A stretch of DNA of 43,095 nucleotides. Origin: Clostridiales bacterium. Lineage in GTDB: Bacteria; Bacillota; Clostridia; Lachnospirales; WQUN01. The notes beneath the pieces are model-generated. The model was given only the letters and a program-made list of their open reading frames with translations, made no database searches and was not told where the DNA came from. The stretch's first letter is position 1. Each line of letters opens with the position of its first letter. This document shows, piece by piece, positions 26,586-35,593 of this stretch. Made by a program: the position numbers and the translations under genes. Location: the NCBI GenBank assembly GCA_031269465.1, contig JAISZB010000093.1, positions 1-43,095 on the forward strand, in the 5' to 3' direction.

Positions 26586-28691
26586 ATGTATAAAACTTAC
26601 ACCATGGAGCTGGCCGGACGCACACTGACGGTTGAAATAGGCCGTGTCGCGGAGCTGGCCGGGGGCGCTTGCATAATGCGCTACGGGGACACAGTCGTGC
26701 TCGTGACAGCAACATCTTCGGAAAAGCCGAGAGCCGGCATCGATTTTTTCCCTCTTTCCATTGACTATGAAGAACGCCTTTATTCAGTGGGAAAAATTCC
26801 GGGCGGGTTCATAAAGCGCGAGGGCAAGCCCACCGAAAAAGCCGTGCTGACTTCAAGGCTTATCGACAGGCCCATCAGGCCTTTGTTTCCCAGCGACTAC
26901 CGAAATGACGTCGCAGTAGTAGCTACAGTCCTTTCAGTTGATCAAGACTGCAGTCCTGAAATTGCCGCTATGATTGGCTCTTCCATCGCCCTTTCCATAT
27001 CTGACGTCCCATTCAACGGCCCCACTGCCGCGGTAAATATCGGCCTTGTAGGCGGCAAGCTGGTTGTAAACCCAACAGCGGAGCAGAGAGAGCAGAGCGA
27101 TCTTTCCCTGACTGTAGCTTCAACCCGCCACAAGGTCATGATGATAGAAGCAGGGGCGAATGAGGTTTCAGACGACGTCGTATACGAGGCCATAATGCTT
27201 GCAAACGAAGAAAACAAGAAGATAGTGGCGTTCATCGACAAAATCGCCGCAGAGAACAGCAAGCCTAAAAGAAGCTATAATGAGCATGTAATTCCCGCTG
27301 AGCTTTACAGCAAAGTAAAAAATTTCATCACCGACGAGCGCATGGAGGAAGCCGTATTCACAGACATGAAACAGGAGCGCGACGAGCGCGTCTCAGTCAT
27401 CACTGCGGATGTCATGGACTCTCTTCTTCCGAGCTTTGAGGGTGATGACAACGAAGAGCATGCAAGCCTCCTCGGAGACGCCATCTATAAGTTCGAAAAA
27501 GAGACTGTGCGCAGGATGATCCTAGAAAGCCGCAAAAGGCCGGATGGAAGAAAAATGGATGAAATCCGCCCGCTCAGCGCGGAGATTGACATCCTTCCGA
27601 GAACGCACGGCTCAGCGCTGTTCAAGCGCGGACAAACCCAAGTTCTTACAATCACAACCCTTGGTTCAATGGGAGAGGTGCAGCGGCTCGACGGCTTGGA
27701 CATCATGGAAGAAACCAAGCGCTACATGCACCACTACAACTTTCCCAGCTTTTCGGTCGGAGAGACAAAGCCGTCTCGAGGGCCGGGCCGCCGCGAAATA
27801 GGGCATGGCGCCTTGGCTGAAAGGGCGCTTCTGCCAGTTCTCCCGTCCGAAGATGAGTTTCCTTACGCCATCCGCCTGGTTTCTGAAGTTTTGAGTTCAA
27901 ACGGCTCTACATCCCAAGCCAGCGTATGCGGCAGCACGTTGTCTCTCATGGCTGCGGGAGTTCCCATAAAAAAGCCTGTAGCCGGCATATCGGTTGGACT
28001 TGTCACCGGAAGCTCTGAAGATGAATTCGTGCTTTTGACTGACATCCAAGGCCTGGAAGATTTCTTCGGAGACATGGATTTCAAAGTCGCCGGCACGAAA
28101 GACGGCATCACAGCGATACAAATGGACATCAAGATTGACGGGCTCACGCCTGAAATAATAAGGCAGTCCCTTGAGCAGACCCACAAATCCAGAAACTACA
28201 TTCTGGATGAGGTAATGTCCAAGGCAATCGCAACTCCACGCCAGGAGATATCTCCGTTTGCGCCTAAGATTGCCATGGTCAAGATTGCAGTCGACAAGAT
28301 AGCCGAGGTTATAGGTTCAAGAGGCAAAGTAATAAAGCGCATCATAGAGGAATGCAATGTAGAGAAGATCGACACGGAAGACGACGGCAGGATTTTTGTG
28401 GCGGACAGGAATATGGATAATGTGCGAAGAGCCATCGATATGATAAATACAATAGTCCATGATCCTGATGTAGGAAAAATCTATGTCGGAAAAGTGACAA
28501 GGCTTTTGAATTTCGGAGCTTTTGTTGAAATCGCCCCTGAGAAAGAGGGCTTGATACACATTTCGCAGCTTGCGAAGGAACGCGTCAAAAAAGTAGAGGA
28601 CGTTGTCAATGTAGGGGATATAGTAAGCGTTAAAGTTATAGAAATCGACGATCAGGGACGCATAAACCTTTCCAGAAAGGCTGCGCTGTAG
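26586..28691 (+). CDS. pnp: Polyribonucleotide nucleotidyltransferase (PNPase)
   Basis: 701 residues, normal length. A 3'-5' phosphorolytic exoribonuclease. First RNase PH core (about 10-140) with GGFIKREGKPTEKAVLTSRLIDRPIRPLFP; helical linker; second RNase PH core (about 310-540) with RGQTQVLT, SVGETKPSRGPGRREIGHG and the VCGSTLSLMAAGVP metal/phosphate region. A KH domain follows (about 550-610, VIGSRGKVIKRI), then an S1 domain (about 620-695, GKVTRLLNFGAFVEIAPEKEGLIHISQL). AAAGGGG precedes the ATG. Downstream of rpsO, and overlapping in transcription with the M16 gene 9 bases later. Confidence 0.98.
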   Translation: MYKTYTMELAGRTLTVEIGRVAELAGGACIMRYGDTVVLVTATSSEKPRAGIDFFPLSIDYEERLYSVGKIPGGFIKREGKPTEKAVLTSRLIDRPIRPLFPSDYRNDVAVVATVLSVDQDCSPEIAAMIGSSIALSISDVPFNGPTAAVNIGLVGGKLVVNPTAEQREQSDLSLTVASTRHKVMMIEAGANEVSDDVVYEAIMLANEENKKIVAFIDKIAAENSKPKRSYNEHVIPAELYSKVKNFITDERMEEAVFTDMKQERDERVSVITADVMDSLLPSFEGDDNEEHASLLGDAIYKFEKETVRRMILESRKRPDGRKMDEIRPLSAEIDILPRTHGSALFKRGQTQVLTITTLGSMGEVQRLDGLDIMEETKRYMHHYNFPSFSVGETKPSRGPGRREIGHGALAERALLPVLPSEDEFPYAIRLVSEVLSSNGSTSQASVCGSTLSLMAAGVPIKKPVAGISVGLVTGSSEDEFVLLTDIQGLEDFFGDMDFKVAGTKDGITAIQMDIKIDGLTPEIIRQSLEQTHKSRNYILDEVMSKAIATPRQEISPFAPKIAMVKIAVDKIAEVIGSRGKVIKRIIEECNVEKIDTEDDGRIFVADRNMDNVRRAIDMINTIVHDPDVGKIYVGKVTRLLNFGAFVEIAPEKEGLIHISQLAKERVKKVEDVVNVGDIVSVKVIEIDDQGRINLSRKAAL

Positions 28692-28700
28692 GAGAGAATA

Positions 28701-29969
28701 ATGTTTAACGTTGTAATATTAGATAACGGCTTGAAAGTGGCGCTTGAACAAATGGACTCAGTGAGGACGGTATCTTTCGGGATATGGGTGAGAAATGGAT
28801 CGCGAAATGAAAGTCCTGAGTCGAATGGCATCTCCCACTTTATAGAGCATATGCTCTTCAAGGGAACTTCTAACCGTTCCGCAAAGCAAATCGCAGATGA
28901 TATGGACGAGGTGGGCGGCCATATCAATGCTTACACCACAAAGGAATATACTTGCTACTTTACGAAAACTTTGAGCACTCACTTTGATGTGGCTTTGGAC
29001 GTTCTTTCAGACATGTTTTTCAATTCTGAATTTCAGGATTCAGAGATTAAAAAAGAGCGCAACGTAATTTTGGAAGAGATCGACATGTATGAGGACGCTC
29101 CCGAGGAAATGGTCCACGATTTGCTCCAGTACAGCGTATGGCAGGGAAATCCTCTCGGATATCCTGTACTGGGAGCGGAGAGTTCGATATCCAACTTTGA
29201 TCATGACTTTTTCGTAAAATACTTTCATGATAATTACTATCCTGAAAGAACAGTCATCACGGCAGTCGGCTGCTTCGATTCAGACGAAGCCGTAAAGAAG
29301 ATAGAGCGCATCTTCGGCAATTACAAGAATCCCTCCATTCTTCCTCCTCCATTTTCTAAGGCTGTATATAAAAGCTGCATATCGGCAAAGCCCAAAGAAA
29401 TTGAGCAAATGCACCTATGCCTGGGATTTCCCTGCATCCCTGCGGGAGATCCCAAATACTACGATTTGATAGCTTTGAACACCATTTTCGGAGGAGGCAT
29501 GAGTTCACGCCTTTTTCAGACAATCAGAGAGGATCGCGGCTTGGCGTATTCCGTCTACTCTTACTCCTCAAACTTTATAGACACCGGCTTATTCTCCGTA
29601 TATGCAGGGCTCAACGCAAATCAGGCTGAAGAAGTGATTAAGCTGATATTTCAAGAAATAAAAAAATTATTATCTGAAAAGATAGGCGATTCGCAACTTC
29701 GAAAAACAAGGGAGCAACTAAAGAGCAATCTAATTATGGCAATGGAAAGCCCATCCAACAAAATGTCGTCTTTAGGCAGATCTCAGCTTATCCAAGGACG
29801 CAGCTTTTCAGAAGATCAGATCATGGAAAAGCTGGATGAGATTACTTATGAAAGCATCAGGGATATGGCTGAGCACATTTTTCAGATTGATCAGGTTTCA
29901 TTGTCCGTAGTCGGCAACTATGGCGGCTTGGATTTCCACGAAATAATGAAGAAGGCGTCAGCGCTCTAA
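28701..29969 (+). CDS. M16-family zinc protease (MlpA/YmxG type)
   Basis: 422 residues. The zinc motif HFIEH (His46, Glu49, His50) and third ligand in EIKKERNVILEEIDMYED are intact. The C-lobe shows GGGMSSRLFQTIREDRGLAYSVYSY. AGGAGAG precedes the ATG, 9 bases after the pnp stop, so it is translated from the pnp transcript. In B. subtilis the homologous mlpA (ymxG) also follows pnp. It is a different subfamily from YmfH, with which it shares only the fold. Cytoplasmic; substrate unknown. Confidence 0.92.
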   Translation: MFNVVILDNGLKVALEQMDSVRTVSFGIWVRNGSRNESPESNGISHFIEHMLFKGTSNRSAKQIADDMDEVGGHINAYTTKEYTCYFTKTLSTHFDVALDVLSDMFFNSEFQDSEIKKERNVILEEIDMYEDAPEEMVHDLLQYSVWQGNPLGYPVLGAESSISNFDHDFFVKYFHDNYYPERTVITAVGCFDSDEAVKKIERIFGNYKNPSILPPPFSKAVYKSCISAKPKEIEQMHLCLGFPCIPAGDPKYYDLIALNTIFGGGMSSRLFQTIREDRGLAYSVYSYSSNFIDTGLFSVYAGLNANQAEEVIKLIFQEIKKLLSEKIGDSQLRKTREQLKSNLIMAMESPSNKMSSLGRSQLIQGRSFSEDQIMEKLDEITYESIRDMAEHIFQIDQVSLSVVGNYGGLDFHEIMKKASAL

Positions 29970-30000
29970 AGCGCTTAGGCTGCCGCAAGGAGCACTTTGT

Positions 30001-30597
30001 ATGAGCTATGATCCTATACGCGGCAATAACCGCTTGGAAACCCTATGCCAAAGCCTTTCAACTAATTTTGATCCGCTTGCAGGCATAGAGAATTATAAAC
30101 ATGACTTGACAATCTCTAAGGTGTCAACCTATTTCTATCAGCGCAACATGGTTTTCACAAAGCCCATGATCCAAAGCTACGTCCGAATGGGGCTTCTTCC
30201 GCCGCCTTTGGATGGCAGGGACTACGTGCCGGAGCATCTGATGATTCTCGCGATGCTTCATTTTTTGAAGAAAGCGTCGTCTCTAGAGGATGTGAAGTCA
30301 GCTTTCAAGCTGGCGCTCGAAGGTCCGTCTGGAAATGTGGAGATGCCCAGAGATTCAAGCTCGGTGAAAGAGATCTACAATGTTTTTCAGGATATCAAAC
30401 AAGCATGCGAAGAATCATTGGCTCGGGCTATGCCAGACATTTCGCTAGCTTTAGAGCGCTTGCGCCCAAGCCTCGAGTTCGATGCGTTTTCCAAAAAGGG
30501 CGAAGAATGCAACTTCATGCATCTAATGGCTCTTATGTGCTTGGGAAGCGCGGTGCAGCGGATGCAAGAATCCCTTATCAAAGAAGCAATCAACTAA
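30001..30597 (+). CDS. DUF1836 protein, likely MerR-like DNA-binding
   Basis: 198 residues. The segment ISKVSTYFYQRNMVFTKPMIQSYVRMGLLPPPLDGRDYVPEHLMILAMLHFLKKASSLEDVK matches DUF1836 and resembles a MerR-type winged helix (helix-turn-helix plus Y-V-R-M-G-L-L-P-P). The rest is helical without motifs. CAAGGAG precedes the ATG, 31 bases after the M16 gene, so it closes the rpsO-pnp transcript before a terminator. Role unknown; probably a transcription regulator. Confidence 0.82.
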   Translation: MSYDPIRGNNRLETLCQSLSTNFDPLAGIENYKHDLTISKVSTYFYQRNMVFTKPMIQSYVRMGLLPPPLDGRDYVPEHLMILAMLHFLKKASSLEDVKSAFKLALEGPSGNVEMPRDSSSVKEIYNVFQDIKQACEESLARAMPDISLALERLRPSLEFDAFSKKGEECNFMHLMALMCLGSAVQRMQESLIKEAIN

Positions 30598-30602
30598 AGC
30601 TT

Positions 30603-30650
30603 CCGGATTAAGGCGTTTGCCGAGAGGCAGGCTTCTTATTCCGGTTTTTT
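30603..30650 (+). terminator. Terminator after the DUF1836 gene
   Basis: The stem CCGGATTAAG/CTTATTCCGG (one mismatch) with a 22-base loop, partly structured (GCC/GGC), is followed by six U. Confidence 0.85.
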
Positions 30651-30874
30651 GCTATGTTGAGAATAATAAATCAGATGTTAGTTAGCATACTTGTAATTAC
30701 CATTTTTATACAAAAAATCAACAGATAAAAAGACAAGAAATGACTATACTAAGAGTGATTAAGCCTCTCTATTAATGTTTATTTGGTTTTAGCATTAATG
30801 CTCCAATTTTGGAACTTGAAGGCAACGCGATTGATATCGCTTATCGAGCCTTGAAAGAGGACAGTCAAGCTAAA

Positions 30875-31005
30875 TATACTGATTTGCATTGAAAGTTCCT
30901 ATTTTGTAATTTGATTATGCAGCGAGCGCAAAATGTTATCGGCATTTCGCACCGCTCAATGGATAATCAAGCTCCAAAATAGGTACATTAGAGTGCAAAT
31001 GGGCA
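30875..31005. repeat. Palindromic repeat, full-length copy (type with GATTTGCATT arm)
   Basis: It begins TATACTGATTTGCAT, then CCTATTTTG, TTGATTATGCAGCGAGCGC, ATCGGCATTTCGC and GGATAATCAAGCTCCAAAATAGG, and ends GAGTGCAAATGGGCA. The left half is imperfect. A second, partial copy (about 30802-30872) lies directly to its left. Confidence 0.85.
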
Positions 31006-31104
31006 AAGCTACTTATGACTGCAAATCTGAAAAAAGATCAAAGCTCAGCATGAATTTTTTCTGCTAATCAAAGACGGGGGTCAGCAAGCAAAGCGAGGTG
31101 GCGA

Positions 31105-33165
31105 ATGAACGACGGAGACTATAACACCCAGTATTATAGAACAGCCAACAAGCTGATTATCGGTGCAATCTTGCTTTTTCTCGTTTTCAGGATGATTAAT
31201 GCCGTTGTAATGGGAGAACCCAAAAACGCTTTGATAGTTGCCAGCATTACTGTGCTCCTGCTGCTCATTCCCATTTTTCTTTTGAGCCAGTTCAGGGTAG
31301 GGGAGAAATCATCATTTGCTGTACCGATCCTGCTTTTCCTCATTTACATCGTAACTTCTTTCATCATGGAAAGCTTCACCTACTTCTTTGGCATAAGCAT
31401 AGCCATAAACAGCCTCGGGGCTCTGTACCTGAATAAAAAGGGTATGAGCTGGTATCTGATCATAACAAATATCCTAGGAATCGTGCTGGTTTCTTTGCGC
31501 TTGCCTTTGAGCAGCAACCTGCGCACTCCGCCATATTCTGAGATTTTAGTCAACTATGCTCTTTTGCTGACAAACTCGTTCTGCATTTATATTCTTACGC
31601 GCTATGCTGCAGACAAGAACAAGTCTGCGCTTTTAGCTCAAGAGTCTTTCAGATCTCTTTTTTTGACAACGAAGAACTTTACTGTCCTGCTAGATGAAAA
31701 CAGCAAAGTAACATTTATTTCAGCCCCTCTTTTGGATTTTCTCAACTTGAAAAGCGTTGACGAGGCAGTAGGGCGCCCGCTTATGGAACTTTTCAAGGGA
31801 TATAGCGAAATGCAAGGGTTCTTGAGCAAAGTGCTTTTAAGTGATGGATTTTATGAAACGACTTTCACAACTGAGATCAATGGAAGCACGAAATATCTCA
31901 GAGTAGTTCATGACGCCATGCATGGGAGCATTCCAAACGCAATACTGATTGATGTGGCTGATGTAACTTCAATAATGGAAGCGAAGCTAACCGCGGAAAA
32001 AGCCAGCCGCGCCAAGAGCGAGTTTCTCGCCGTCATGAGCCATGAGATACGCACGCCGATGAACGCCATCATAGGAATAAGCGAACTTATGCGAACTGAC
32101 AATCTAGACAAGAATCAACTGGACTTCTTTGAAGACATGAAATCCATGTCCAAGTCCCTTCTTAAGATATTAAACGATATCCTGGATTTTTCAAAGATGG
32201 AAGCAGGAAAACTCATCTTGCAAGATGCCAGCTTCAATGTCAGAAAGCTGTTCGATACTGAAGCGTCCATTCATAAATTCATGGCGCAGGGCAAGGATCT
32301 GGAATTTCTCTCTGAATTCGACTCATCGCTTCCTGCTTATCTCTATGGAGACGACGTGCGCATTCGCCAGATCATTTCCAATCTTCTTAGCAATGCTATA
32401 AAGTATACAGATGAAGGATCCATATACTTTCAAATGGGCAAAGACGAATGGCAGGATGGATCAAAGTGGCTGAAAATTTTGGTGCGCGACACTGGAAGAG
32501 GCATAAAAGATGATGATTTGGACAAGATATTCGTAAAATTCCAGCAGCTTGATCGCATGAATAGCCATGGAGTAATCGGAACCGGCCTGGGCTTGTCCAT
32601 AGCCAAGGAGATTGTGAACTTGATGAACGGCAGGATCTATGTGGACTCGGTCTATGGTTCTGGCGCTGAATTCACGGTATTCATTCCTTTGAGGATTGGG
32701 GAAGAGGCAAATGACGCCGCATCGGCGCCCCATGTTTGCTTGCGCGACGACGCTGTCAAAGTCCTAGTAGTTGATGACAACATGTTGAATCTGAAAATAG
32801 CCTTGGCTTTCCTGTCCAAGCACAACATATATGCCGACTCCGCTTCAAGCGGCGAGGAAGCGTTGGCCAAGGTCAAGGAAAATAAATATCATCTGATATT
32901 AATGGATCACATGATGCCTGGAATGGATGGGGTTGAGACTACCAAAGCCATACGCGCCCTGCCAGGAGATTGGTATGTTAAATCTCCGATTGTCGCTCTC
33001 TCAGCCAATGCCGTCGATGGCGCGAGAGAACTTTTCCTTGACAGCGGAATGAACGACAGCATCCTAAAACCTATCGATTCTGCCGCTCTCAATGCGATTT
33101 TGGGGAAATGGTTGCCTCCTGAGGCAATTGATTGCAGCAATAAAGGCATTCAGCAAAGCGGTTAA
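31105..33165 (+). CDS. Membrane hybrid sensor histidine kinase/response regulator
   Basis: 686 residues. About six membrane segments fill residues 10-180 with no large external domain, then a PAS-like domain (about 195-290). HisKA follows with phosphoacceptor His313 in AVMSHEIRTPMNAIIG, then a HATPase (NLLSNAIKYTDEG, DTGRGI, GTGLGLSIAKEIV). The C-terminal receiver (about 549-672) has VVDDN, phosphoacceptor Asp601 in ILMDHMMPGMDG, and Lys in SILKPID. GAGGTGGCG lies before the ATG. A separate Hpt protein follows, so a phosphorelay His313-Asp601-Hpt is likely. No output regulator lies nearby. Confidence 0.94.
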   Translation: MNDGDYNTQYYRTANKLIIGAILLFLVFRMINAVVMGEPKNALIVASITVLLLLIPIFLLSQFRVGEKSSFAVPILLFLIYIVTSFIMESFTYFFGISIAINSLGALYLNKKGMSWYLIITNILGIVLVSLRLPLSSNLRTPPYSEILVNYALLLTNSFCIYILTRYAADKNKSALLAQESFRSLFLTTKNFTVLLDENSKVTFISAPLLDFLNLKSVDEAVGRPLMELFKGYSEMQGFLSKVLLSDGFYETTFTTEINGSTKYLRVVHDAMHGSIPNAILIDVADVTSIMEAKLTAEKASRAKSEFLAVMSHEIRTPMNAIIGISELMRTDNLDKNQLDFFEDMKSMSKSLLKILNDILDFSKMEAGKLILQDASFNVRKLFDTEASIHKFMAQGKDLEFLSEFDSSLPAYLYGDDVRIRQIISNLLSNAIKYTDEGSIYFQMGKDEWQDGSKWLKILVRDTGRGIKDDDLDKIFVKFQQLDRMNSHGVIGTGLGLSIAKEIVNLMNGRIYVDSVYGSGAEFTVFIPLRIGEEANDAASAPHVCLRDDAVKVLVVDDNMLNLKIALAFLSKHNIYADSASSGEEALAKVKENKYHLILMDHMMPGMDGVETTKAIRALPGDWYVKSPIVALSANAVDGARELFLDSGMNDSILKPIDSAALNAILGKWLPPEAIDCSNKGIQQSG

Positions 33166-33166
33166 T

Positions 33167-33299
33167 TATACTGATGCTCTTAGAGGTTCCGGTTTTGGAG
33201 ATTATTATACTGCTCTTCAATGGATTATCCACAAAATCGGCGCTATCAGAATATGCAGGTTGCAGGCGATTTATGCAGTTTCATAGGCAAATCAGCATA
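33167..33299. repeat. Palindromic repeat copy between hybrid kinase and Hpt genes
   Basis: It starts TATACTGATGCTCTTAGAGGTTCC two bases after the kinase stop codon and ends GGCAAATCAGCATA. Length is 133 bp, the same as the copy at 11846. The centre is diverged. Confidence 0.7.
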
Positions 33300-33332
33300 T
33301 CAAGGCAAATCATGCAGGAGAGGGAGATTAAA

Positions 33333-33704
33333 ATGAATGAAAATTTGAGCCGCGCCATCGCTTCAAAAAGCTCAGCGATTGATTTCGAAGCAGGGCTTAA
33401 AAACTGCGCTGATGATGAAGAGCTTTTCCAGCAGATGCTTTCCGATTTCGTTTCTGATCATAGCGGCGACTATGATAAGATAAAAGCCGCCCTTGATGAG
33501 GGGGAAAGCAAAACAGCCCAGCGCCTCGCGCACACATTGAAAAGCACTGCAACGCTTATAGGCGCCAAGGATCTTGCCTCAGCGGCTCTGGTTATAGAGC
33601 TTGCTGCAAGCAAAGACTATTTAATAGACTGGTCGTTGATGGATGATCTTAAGGATGAATGCCAAAGGGTTAATAAAGAGCTCAAGCGTATGACTGTCAG
33701 ATGA
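33333..33704 (+). CDS. Hpt-domain phosphotransfer protein
   Basis: 123 residues from ATG 33333, which follows AGGAGAGGGAG. The frame is open upstream through the repeat copy but has no start with a ribosome site. This all-helical Hpt domain has phosphoacceptor His67 in RLAHTLKSTATLIGA. It follows the hybrid kinase gene and is its probable phosphorelay partner. The final target regulator is not in the window. Confidence 0.88.
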   Translation: MNENLSRAIASKSSAIDFEAGLKNCADDEELFQQMLSDFVSDHSGDYDKIKAALDEGESKTAQRLAHTLKSTATLIGAKDLASAALVIELAASKDYLIDWSLMDDLKDECQRVNKELKRMTVR

Positions 33705-33732
33705 AAAAAACAGGCAGCTTCAATTGATGCTG

Positions 33733-33780
33733 AAAAGGACTGGGATTGCGGCGCTAGCTTCACAAACTCAGTCCTTTTTT
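33733..33780 (+). terminator. Terminator after the Hpt gene
   Basis: The stem AAAAGGACTG/CAGTCCTTTT with a 26-base loop runs into a six-U tract, 28 bases after the Hpt stop. Confidence 0.88.
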
Positions 33781-33826
33781 CCGCCATGGCACTATCTTGG
33801 GATCTACCTATATGCATTCTAATGCA

Positions 33827-33900
33827 TGCTGATTTGCAATCAAGCGCATACCGGCGATTTGCATTCGAATGAACCTATTTTGGAGCTTGACTGTCGACTT
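33827..33900. repeat. Palindromic repeat, left-half fragment
   Basis: It begins TGCTGATTTGCA and contains GAACCTATTTTGGAGCTTGACTGTC. It breaks off shortly before the next full copy. Confidence 0.6.
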
Positions 33901-33919
33901 TCACGCCTTATAATCGAGC

Positions 33920-34050
33920 TATGACGATTTTCATCAAATGTTCCTTTTTTTGTTGATTATCCATTGGAAGGTACGAAATGCCGGTATCATTCGCACTAGC
34001 TGTAATAATCAAGCTCCAAAAAAGGCAGTTTTCAATGAAAAATCAGTATA
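33920..34050. repeat. Palindromic repeat, full-length copy (131 bp)
   Basis: Ends TATGACGATTTTCAT and ATGAAAAATCAGTATA. The right core TAATAATCAAGCTCCAAAAAAGG is intact, while the left core reads TTTTTTTGTTGATTATCCA with the GGAGC part lost. Confidence 0.85.
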
Positions 34051-34228
34051 AATGCAATCAAGCCTTGCTTGATTGCAACGCTTTATTAAGGGGAGGCCGT
34101 TTTCCGGCAGTCTTTGTTTTGTTTGGGTTTTGTTTTAAATTTATTCTTAGACCGCACTGTTTAAGCCAATCCAGCCAATCACTAGATAATATGCCGTGAT
34201 TTATGACGCCAAAATGCAATTATCTTAT

Positions 34229-34257
34229 TTGACACTGATTTTTCAAAGCTGTATAAT
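34229..34257 (+). promoter_or_regulatory. Consensus sigma-A promoter of the cbiMQO locus
   Basis: TTGACA (34229-34234), 17-base spacer and TATAAT (34252-34257): a perfect consensus promoter. Such strength usually goes with downstream control. It is followed by a leader of about 234 bases before cbiM. Confidence 0.92.
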
Positions 34258-34263
34258 AGTCGT

Positions 34264-34475
34264 GCAGCCATGAAGGCATGCTAATAACAGGGTTCAAGGC
34301 CCTTTCAACGGTCGCGTGCGATGCGCGTCAATTATATACATGTGCTTCTCATAAAAAGCAGTTCTGGGATGAATTCAGATTTTGCCAGTGAAGCTGAGCT
34401 TCTAGAACCAAAAAGCTGCCTAGCGAATTTTGGCTGTTGAAATCAGCCTTTCCACACGCTTGAAAGCTGCTTTTT
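34264..34475 (+). promoter_or_regulatory. Structured leader of cbiM, candidate metal- or cofactor-sensing attenuator
   Basis: Three hairpins follow the start: 34264-34281 (GCAGCC with GGC-A-TGC), 34289-34303 (AGGG/CCCT) and 34313-34327 (CGCG/CGCG). A closing helix would make a four-way junction. Further down, AAAAAGCAG (34353-34361) can pair perfectly with CTGCTTTTT (34467-34475), and AAAAAGCTGC (34410-34419) competes for the same strand. AGGAGG of cbiM lies 13 bases beyond. I find no B12 box and cannot match the NiCo riboswitch consensus from memory, so the ligand is open. Confidence 0.45.
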
Positions 34476-34497
34476 CGGTTAAATTTCAGGAGGATTT

Positions 34498-35499
34498 ATG
34501 CATATCCCAGACAATTACCTAAGCCCCGCGACATGCGCTCTTCTGGGCGCCGCCGCAGCGCCTGTACTGGCGATTTCCGTCAAGAAAGTCAAAGAGGAGG
34601 TATCGACCGAGAGCATGCCCATGCTTGGCATAGGCGCTGCATTCTCCTTTTTGATGATGATGTTCAATGTCCCTCTTCCTGGAGGGACGACCGGCCATGC
34701 AGTTGGCGGGACTTTAATCGCCATAATGGCGGGGCCTTATTCCGCTTGCCTTGCCGTATCAGCGGCGCTTGCCATACAAGCCCTTCTCTTTGGAGACGGA
34801 GGGATTCTGTCGCTGGGCGCCAACATATTCAATATGGCATTTGTTCTTCCATTCGCCGGCTATTTCGTTTTTTCAGCGATTAAAAAAGCGCTCGGATCAA
34901 AAAAAGGCGAAGCCATAGGCGCCGTCTGCGGCGCATATATCGGCCTTGCGGCGGCAGCCCTTTTGACCGCGATAGAATTCGGCATTCAACCTCTTATTTT
35001 TAAGGATGCGTCGGGACTTCCGCTTTACTGCCCGTATCCATTGTCCGTTTCCATACCGGCGATGATGGCTCCTCATCTTTTGGCGGCATGCGTCGTGGAG
35101 TCCGCTTTTACCGTCTTCATATACTCCTTCGTAAAGAAAGTTTCCCCCGGCTCTATATATGCCGGCGAGAAGAAGCGCAGCAAGGCGATTTACGCGCTTC
35201 TGTCCGTTCTCATCATCCTGGTTCCACTGGGGCTGCTTGCTGAAGGAACCGCCTGGGGAGAGTGGGGTGCGGATGAAATCAGCGTTACGGCATACAGCGG
35301 CAGCGTCTTGGGCTTTACGCCTAAAGGAATGCTAAACGGATTCAGTTTTCCTTCTCCGTTGCCGGATTATGCTCCATCTGGCATGCCTGACGCATTGGGA
35401 TACATAATTTCTGCAGTTTTCGGAGTTGCCGTCTCAATTATCCTGTTCAGGCTCTTAGGCGGCTTCTTAAAAGCAAAAAGCCCGGGAAGCCACGCTTGA
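34498..35499 (+). CDS. cbiM: ECF-type cobalt/nickel transporter substrate-binding component CbiM with PDGLE domain
   Basis: 333 residues. The N-terminus MHIPDNYLSPATC has His2 and the conserved start used for Ni/Co coordination in CbiM/NikM. GGTTGHAVGGTLIAIMAGPYSA and FGDGGILSLGANIFNMA are further CbiM signatures. About seven membrane segments occupy residues 10-225. The C-terminal 110 residues (from LSVLIILVPLGLLAEGTAWGEWG through a final membrane helix) match the PDGLE/CbiN-like region, so the accessory component is fused here. AGGAGG before ATG 34498. cbiQ and cbiO follow. Cobalt versus nickel cannot be decided; cobalamin synthesis genes are not adjacent. Confidence 0.93.
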   Translation: MHIPDNYLSPATCALLGAAAAPVLAISVKKVKEEVSTESMPMLGIGAAFSFLMMMFNVPLPGGTTGHAVGGTLIAIMAGPYSACLAVSAALAIQALLFGDGGILSLGANIFNMAFVLPFAGYFVFSAIKKALGSKKGEAIGAVCGAYIGLAAAALLTAIEFGIQPLIFKDASGLPLYCPYPLSVSIPAMMAPHLLAACVVESAFTVFIYSFVKKVSPGSIYAGEKKRSKAIYALLSVLIILVPLGLLAEGTAWGEWGADEISVTAYSGSVLGFTPKGMLNGFSFPSPLPDYAPSGMPDALGYIISAVFGVAVSIILFRLLGGFLKAKSPGSHA

Positions 35500-35558
35500 A
35501 TCTTATATTTCACAAGCCGGCAGGAAGCCGGAAGCGCCTAGATGCTGTGAAAGGAGAC

Positions 35559-35584
35559 GCGAGGCAGGCTTCAGCCTGCCTCGC
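35559..35584 (+). promoter_or_regulatory. Hairpin between Shine-Dalgarno and start of cbiQ
   Basis: A perfect 12-bp stem (35559-35570 with 35573-35584) with a 2-base turn sits between AAGGAG (35551-35556) and the cbiQ ATG 35594. If folded, it shortens the effective distance from 37 to about 11 bases. There is no U-run, so it is not a terminator. Confidence 0.6.
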
Positions 35585-35593
35585 TTAAGATGA

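Noticed and set aside
34264-34497. Cobalamin riboswitch upstream of cbiM
   Set aside because: No B12-box-like sequence or GCCACTG element could be found in the leader.
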